DNA of 64,000 nucleotides from Deltaproteobacteria bacterium YD0425bin51 (GTDB lineage Bacteria; Desulfobacterota; Desulfobacteria; Desulfobacterales; YD0425bin51), in NCBI GenBank assembly GCA_002753225.1, contig PDZS01000009.1:1-64000 (forward strand), in the 5' to 3' direction. The position numbers and the translations under genes are program-made. The notes under the pieces were generated by a model. That model worked only from the letters and a program-made list of their open reading frames with translations, was not told the origin of the DNA and searched no databases. Below, piece after piece: positions 20,940-29,900 of the stretch. Every line of letters begins with the position of its first letter. Position 1 is the stretch's first letter.

Positions 20940-23900
20940 TTATAATAAATAAATACTATTATATGCTTCATCAACATTAATAACTCCATCTTTAAGACGG
21001 GAAATAACATTCAACATTAAATCATCCTTACCTTCTTCAAAAACAAAACTATTTTGACAAGTAATATGTTCGGTAAGCTTTTGAATTGTTGGATAATTAA
21101 ATAAATCTGTTATTCTTAAATTAGTTCCTATTTTTTCGTTTATAATATTTATTATTTCAACTGCTAAAATTGAATCTACTCCAAAATCTGTATAAGGTGT
21201 ATTTATATCAAAATCCTGATTTTTAAGAACTTGGGTCAAACTCTCAGTTATTTTCTCTTCTATATTTACTCTATTGTTTATTTGTTTTTTTTTTTCTTTT
21301 ACTAAGAAAGTTTTCTTATGCCTAGTCTCTCCATTGCTTTCAGAAGTTATAATATGCGCCAAACTATTTGGGATACTTTCATTCAAACATAAAACATTAT
21401 TAAAGCCTTCTTCAAAAAGTATCTTCTTCCACATATCCAAACTTAAAAGCGGACCACCCTTTAATCTATCTTCTTCATCATCAAACATCCACCAACCTTC
21501 TAGTAATCCAAAAGTAAGCGATGTAAAATTTGTTATAGAGGTCGCTTCATTTAATATCATCACTCCATTTCTCTTTAAAAGTGATTTTGCATTTTGAAGG
21601 GTATTTCTTATATTTTTCGTTGCGTGAATGACATTTGCAGCTATAACTATATCAAAGCTTCCATAATTATAGTTCTGCTCTTTTATATCTTTTTCTATGT
21701 TTAAAAGTTCAAATTTTACAAAAGGATAATCTTTAAATGTTTTTTTAGCATAATTTAGAAAACTCAAAGAAATGTCGGTATAAATATAATTAACATCTTT
21801 ATTTGTCTTAATTAAATCCAAAACAAAAGAACTTGTTCCTCCTGTTCCTGCTCCAATTTCTAATATATTAATTTTATCAAAACCCCTAAATTCAATATAT
21901 TGCTTTACTGTTTGTGCTACCATATTATTTAAAAAATCTGCACTTTTATTTTCTCTGTAAACGCTTTCTACAAGGTCTGTCGAAGAATTAGGAAATATTA
22001 CTTCCACTGATTTTCTTTTTCCTGTAAGTATTTCACACAAATTATCCATGCAAACTGAAAGAAGACGAACATAAGGAAGCATCTCAGGATAATTATTTAT
22101 TATCTCTTCTTTCTTTTCATAAACATTGCAATTTTCAGATTGTTTTAAAATCTCCAATATTTTTTCATATAAACGCTTATATATTGGAATAACATTTAAA
22201 TCTTTATTTTCTTTAAAAATATCAACCAAATAATATCCGCACAGTTTATTTAAATCATCAAAAGGAGATTTTAATGGCGCGTCAATATCTGGTAATTCAA
22301 AGAGGTTTTTTACTTTTGATAAAAAGCTAGGTATGGTTTCAGGATAAAGCTCAATCAAACTATTTTTTGCTATATTAATTCTATCTAATAAAATTTTTTG
22401 AGCCTTTAGAGGCATAACGTGCTGCACTCTATGAGATAATATCCTGCAAATTGCATCTATACCTTCTTCTGTCTTAATTGGAATAAAACCCATTTTTTGA
22501 ACTAATTTTTTTTGTTCGCCATTATCATTGTCCCAGTATCCCCAATTTATGCTTATGACAGGATAGGGGAGTTTTTGATTTAAATACATTGCAAAACTGT
22601 CTTTAAATCCGCATCCAAAAGCATAATGAGAAAGTCCTCTATCTCCTATAAAAGATTGGGATGAAGAAAAAAAGAGCAAAAAATCCAAATTTTCCTTCTC
22701 TATTGCTTTATACAAAACCATGCTTCCTTTAACTTTAGGAGACATAACAAAACGAAATGTTTCTTCATCCATTTCTGCTATAAGATTTGCATGAGGAATA
22801 ATTGCTGCATGAATTGCTCCATCAATTTTTCCAAACTTTTCTTTTCCTTTATTTACTCCATATTTTATGGATTCAAAATCGTTTGCATCAGCAGTCAAAT
22901 AAATTACATTTCCACCCAGTTCACTAACATTTTTTATCTTTTTATCAATATCTTCATTTAACTCTCTTCTCCCAATCCATATTAAATTTGCTTTAAATTC
23001 TTTACCTAAATATTTACTGAGCTTAAAGCCAATATTTCCTGTTCCTCCCAAAATAAGATAAACTCCATTTGTTTTAAAAGGCATTTTATATGCTTTAGGA
23101 ATTTTGATCTTTTCAAAAACTAATCTGTATGGCCTAAATTTTTTATCCATAAAACTTACATTTATCTTGGGATATTCATTTTCTATAGCCCTTGAAAAAC
23201 CATATAAACTAAAAGGATTATCTGTAATAATTTTAAGCTCAATGGGATTTTTAATTAATTTAATAATTCTAAATAAAGTTAAAGCTTTTTGTTCAAATGA
23301 TTCAGCATCAAAATCGTTATCTAAATAATGTATAGTATCAGATTCTTCTATCTTGGATTTTTCTATTTCAAAATTTTGAGAAGACAGTATAAGAATGTTT
23401 TTCTTGTCAGAAGAATTAGATTTATAATATTTTAAGCTTGGTTTATAAAAAAAATCCAAATCCGGATTTTCTATTTTAGGCTCTTTTTTTAATGATTCTT
23501 TTATCCAGTGCCGTTCTTTTGCAAATGGATATGTTGGAATAGGAATACGTCTTGGCTTTTTATCTTGATATAATAACTCCCAATCTATTTCAACGCCTAC
23601 AACCCAAAGATGTGCCAGTTTATTTAACTTCCTGTCTTTAAATATGATTTTAATAAACTCGCTCCCTTCTTCTCCTTCAAGCAAAAGCTCTGCTTTTAGT
23701 TTACTTGTCTCAATATTTCCTTCATAAAAATTTTCTATATAATCTTTTCCCTTGATATATTTCTCTAATTTGACTTTTAATTCATCAATACTTGAAACAA
23801 CCATTGCTATTCTATGTTCCATTGAATTACGCCCCATCTGCAACGTATAGGCTATATTTTCAAGAGAGATTTCTTTTTTATCTAAAAATTCAATAAATTC

Positions 23901-26900
23901 TTTTGCATAATCTTGAAGTCTATCTTTATTTTTAGCTGATATTATTATTAAACAAGGGTTTGAAGATATGTTTTCTGTTATATTTTCATATTCTTCCAAA
24001 ACTACATGGCAATTTGCTCCTCCAAATCCAAAAGAGCTTATTCCTGCTCTTCTTGGTATTAAATTCCCTTTTTCATCTATTAGCCTTTCCCATACCTTTG
24101 TTTTATCTACAATATAAAAAGGCGTATTTTCGAGCTTAATATTAGGATTTAAAGTTTTTAAATGCAGGGTGCCTGGCAGTTTTCCATATTGCAAAGATAA
24201 TATAACCTTCATGATTCCAGCAATTCCTGATGCTGGTTCCAAATGTCCTATATTTGTTTTAACAGAACCTATTCCGCAAAATTTTTCTTTTTTACAAAGC
24301 CTAAAAGCTTTTTTTATACCCTCAACTTCCACAGGATCTCCAAGCTCTGTTCCTGTTCCATGAAGTTCAAGGTAGCTAACTGTTTCAACGTCTACTCCCC
24401 CCTTTTTATATGCTGAAATAAGAAGGGCGCTTTGCGCATCATAATTAGGGGCAGTAAGTGATGCTGCTTTGCCTCCATGATTTACAGCAGAACCTTTTAT
24501 AGTTGCATAAATAAAATCATTATCTTTTTTGGCTCTATCTAAGGATTTAAGAACTATTACCCCAACACCTTCTCCTTTAACGTATCCATTTGCGCTTTTA
24601 TCAAAAGTTTTACATCTTCCGTCCGGAGATAAAACTCCAAGTTTTCCAGCACTAATCATTGTCCCAGGTGAAAGCATAAGACTTACTCCTCCAGCTACTG
24701 CCATGTCGCATTCACGATTTTTTATGGCGGATACAGCTCTATGAACAGCTATAAGACTGCTTGAACATGCTGTATCTATAACTTCGCTAGGTCCATGCCA
24801 GTCCATGATATATGAAACCCTGTTTGCAAGCATAGCATTTGAAGTTCCAGTTGCAGCAAGCGCACTGCTTTTGTTATGAAACATAAGGATATGCTGATAA
24901 TCATTAAACTGGACTCCGACAAAAATGCCTATTTGCTTTCCTGATAAATCACTTGCTTTGTACCCTGCGTCTTCAACTCCTTTCCATACGCTTTGTAAAA
25001 ACAATCTATGCTGGGGATCCATCATTTCAGCCTCAGCTAATGATATTTTAAAAAAGGATGGGTCGAACTTATCAACATCAGAAATAAATCCGCCCCATTT
25101 ATAAATACTTTGGTAATCTAAATCCCATCTTTCTTTTGGAATTTCTGTAATTAAATCATGTTCTAATTCTAAATGACGAAAAAAATCCATTAAATTTTTT
25201 GAATTGGGGAAAATGCCATCCATACCTATTACAGCTATATCTTCATTTTCAGATGCTATTTCTTTGTATGTATCAGTCGCAGTTTCAATATCGTTTTCAT
25301 TTAAATACTTACATAAAGATTTTATGTTGCTATGGGCAAAAAATATAGATGGAGTGATTTCTGTTTTATAGTTTTGACTTAATCTTTCAGCAAACATTTT
25401 AAGGGCAATGGAATCAAATCCAAAACTTCCTAAATTTTCATTTGGATCAATACTTTTTGGAGATACTTTAAGAATTGATGCTGCAATATTTAGTATATCC
25501 ATATCTTTTGTAGAATAAGCATTCACAAGTTTTCCAGAATAATGAATTCCCGTTTTAGCAGGAATGACGTCATTCCCGCGAAAGCGGGAATCCAGGGGAA
25601 TATGTCCAATTGATGTCACCATTACTTGAGAATAATTGCTTTTAAGGATATCTTCAAATGAACTAGTACCCTGATCTGTTTCTAAATAGCTCATTCCAGA
25701 TTTTTTGAGATAAATTTCTTCGGCTTCCATATCCATATGGAGCCCGCCTTCTCGCCACAAGTGCCAATTAATTGATACTGCAACCCCTTGTCTCTCCCCC
25801 TTAATTCTTAATTCTTCACGCATTTTAGCAAAACCATCTAAAAACCTGTTTGCAACGGCATAATCGCACTGCCCAAAATCGCCTAAAATAGATGATGTTG
25901 AGGAAAAAAGAACAAAGAAATCAAGCAGCTCATTTTTAGTAACTTCATCTAAAACAATTGTCCCATGAACTTTAGGCTTAAGTGTTGCCTCAAAATCATA
26001 AAATCCCTTTTTTGTAACAGGTATTTTTGAAGAAATACCAGCGCTGTGAATCACTCCATCAATTCTTCCAAATTTTTCCTTTGTTTTTTTTATAACATCT
26101 GACATTCCATTTATATCAGATACATCTGTTTGAAAATAAAGGAAATCTCCTTCTACTTCTTTCTTTGATCTCCCTGTTAAAATGATTTTTGCCCTGTATT
26201 TTTTAGCTAAGAAATCTGCAAAAATTTTACCAAGCCCACCTGCTCCTCCAGTAATTAAATAAACGCCTTCATGCTTTATAGGCAAAGTTTTTTTTCCTTC
26301 TATTTTAATATTGGAAATATTTAAGGTAAATCTTTCCCCATTTTTATACATGACTTCATTATCATTTAATGTAAGCTCTTTTTTTATGATATTTAAAATA
26401 TCTATATCTGTTTCAACTTTAAGCGTTGAAAACTTTATATTTGGAAGCACAAGGGCAAGAGACTTAGAGTATCCTGATACTGCATCTTTAAAAGGGCTGT
26501 TGTCATCTGATACAAATAAAAACCTGCACGCTTCAATATTTTTAATAATATGATAAACAGAATATATTGTATTTCCTAAAGAGCCATCTTTTCCTAATGA
26601 CCAAAGATGTACTATAGCTTTTGCATTTGGTATATTTAAAAATAATTTTTTATAGTCTTCTTCTGAATCTTGATTAATTTCATACAAATTATCAGACAGC
26701 TTTATGAATTCTTTACCGGGTTTAACTAAAATTCCATTAGAATTAACCCTTTTGTCATCTGTATCGAAAAAAACTATAGGGTCTGAATAATCTTCACATG
26801 CAATTTTTTTTGATTTTCCCCATACAGGCTTAAGGAAATTTATATTTCCTTTATTTTCTGTTTTAAAGCCTGAACCTGAATACCAATATCTTTCCCTTGC

Positions 26901-29900
26901 AAAAGGGTATGTTGGTAGAGGAACTCGTTTTGGCAATTCATTGCTGTATAAAATCTTCCAGTCAATGGAAACTCCGGAAACCCATAATTTACCAATTTTA
27001 TCCAAATCTTTTTTCTTTAATATAACGTTTAAAAAAGCTTTCCCTTCGTCCCCTTCAAGTATAATTTCAGTTTTATTTTTTTTAACATTTCCAGAATAAA
27101 AATTATCTATATCTTTTTCTCTATTTACATATTTATTTAATTTTTCTTTTAGCTCATCAAGACTTCTAACAATTATAGATATTCGCTCTTCCATTTCGTC
27201 TCTACCCACCTGCAGAGTATAGGAAATACTTTTAAGAGAGAACTCTTCATCTTTTTTTAAAAACTCTAAAAAATTGATTGCATATTCTCTTAATCTTTCG
27301 CTGTCTTTAGCAGAAAGTAGAATCAGGCTTTCTGAATCCTCAAAATCAGGTATTTGATTTTCATATTCTTCAATTACAACATGAGCATTTGACCCTCCAA
27401 ATCCAAAAGAACTGACCCCTGCTATACGGGGAGATTCCCAGTCCATTGTTTCTTTAATAATATAAAATGGAGTGTTTTTTATGTCTATGTAAGGATTAAG
27501 CTCTTTAAAATGAATGTTTGGAAAAAGCTTATGGTATTTCATCGAAATAAGAACTTTAATTACTCCTGCTATACCTGCTGATGTCTCTAAATGCCCTATG
27601 TTTGTCTTAACTGAGCCCAGTCCGCAAAAATTTGACTTTGACGCTCCTTTAAAAGCCATCTTTAGTCCGCTTATTTCTATTGGATCACCTAAACTGGTCC
27701 CTGTTCCATGGGCTTCAATGTAAGTTATTTGATCAGGAGTTATACCTGATTTATTAAAAGCTGAAATTAAAACTTCAGCCTGTGCTTTAGGATTTGGAGC
27801 AGTAAGAGAGGCTGTGTGACCTCCATGATTTTCAGCAGTTCCTCTTATTACTCCATATATGTAATCACCATCTTCCTCTGCTTTATGCAGCGGCTTTAAA
27901 AATATTGCACCAACCCCCTCCCCTCTTACATAACCATCAGCATCTTTATCAAATGTTTTGCATTTCCCATCTTTGCTTAACATTCCTGCTCTGCTGAATG
28001 CTATTGAAAGAGTGGGGGTGAGAATTGTGTTTACTCCGCCAGCAATTGCCATATCGCATGAACCGCTTCTTATTGCCTCAATTGCTCTATGAATTGCAAC
28101 TAAAGAACTAGAACAAGCAGTGTCTATAGGCTCGCTTGGACCATGAAAATTTAAAATATATGATATACGATTTGCTAAAACTGAATGCGCCATTCCTGTT
28201 GATGTATATGGTTCAATTTCATCTAAGCTTTTACTTATAAGTTCTGCATAATCATTTGCTGCAACTCCGACAAATATGCCAGTTTTACTGCCAGAAAGGC
28301 TTTTTGGACTGTATCCTGCATCTTCAATGGTTTTCCACACTGTTTCTAAAAAAAGCCTTTGCTGGGGATCCATAAGTTCTGCTTCTCTTGGAGATATGGA
28401 AAAAAACTTGCAGTCAAATTTATCAACATCTGGCATAAACCCGCCCCATTTTGCCCATGTTTTATTAGGGTTAGTTGCAGGGTCACCATAAATTGCTTCA
28501 AAATCCCATCTATCTTTTGGAATTAGAGAAACCATATTTGCCCCTGCTTCCAGATTCTTAAAAAAAGAATATAGATCAGGAGACTTTGGCATGACACAGC
28601 TAACTCCTATAATTGCAACAGGATATACTGATTCATTCTCTACAAATCTTTTGATTTGCATGTTAAAACGAGGCGTTAATTTAGGTACTTCAATCTCTTT
28701 TGCTATTTTATAATATTTCAAAAGAGTTTCTAAATAAGAATCGCATAAAAATTTTGAAAAATCTTTGATGCTCTTATGTTCAAAAAACAAAACAGGAGTT
28801 ATTTCAAGATCATATTTTTCATTTAACCTATTTGCAAACTTAGTAAAGCTTATGGAATCAAAACCATATTCGCTTATATCTTCGTTTATATTTATATCTT
28901 TCTCATGTATCTTTAAAATTTCTGAAATTATTTTAAATAAATCTTTATAAACTTTTGCTAAAATCCCTTCTGCATTGCCATCTGTTAAGTAACCGTCCAC
29001 AAGTTTTCCTGCAAAATGGATTCCCACTTCCGCGGGAATGACGTCATTCCCACGGAAGTGGGAATCCAAGAAAACTGGTGTTCGGTTACTTATTGTAGTT
29101 TTTTCAAAGCTCCCTTTTATCATCATAATCTGGCTGTATTGTTCTGAAAGAGCTATTAAAAAAGTTTCTATCCCTTCTTTGTGAGAAATAGTCTTTATTC
29201 CTGTCCTTTTGAACAAAAGCTTTTCTGTTTCAGAATCAACCTTCATCCCTCCGTCTTTCCAAAGGCTCCAGTTTATGGAAATTGTTTTGCCATGCCTGTT
29301 TTGGATTTTTCTATAATCTGCAAAATTGTCCATAAAGCTGTTTGCATAAGCATAATCAGACTGTCCTGCATTTCCTGTTATTGCAGATATTGAAGAAAAA
29401 AGAACAAAAAAGTCCAAATTTTCATCTTTTGTAGCTTCATCAAGATAGATTGTCCCTGATATTTTAGGAGCAAAAACTGCTTCAACCTCTTCTTTAGTCT
29501 TATTTTGAATATATCCGTCTTTTATTATCCCTGCGCTATGAATAATTCCATTAATTGATTTAAATTTTTCTTTAATTTCATAAATTAATTTAAAAACATC
29601 ATCTCTTTTTGAAACATCTGATTGAATATATGTAATATTATGGTCAAAAGTTTTATTTAAAGGAGAACGTCCGCAAATAATGACATGCGCCCCTATTTTT
29701 GACGCAAGATAGTTTGCAAAAACAAGTCCTATCCCTGATGCTCCTCCAGTAATTAAATATACTCCTTCCTCCTTTAAAAGATTTTTTATATCTTTTGAAG
29801 GTTCAAACTCTTCAATTTCCCTTATATATCTTTGTCCATCCTTATATCTAATTTCTACGCTATCATTTATATGAAACTCCTGTAAAACTATGGAAGGTGC

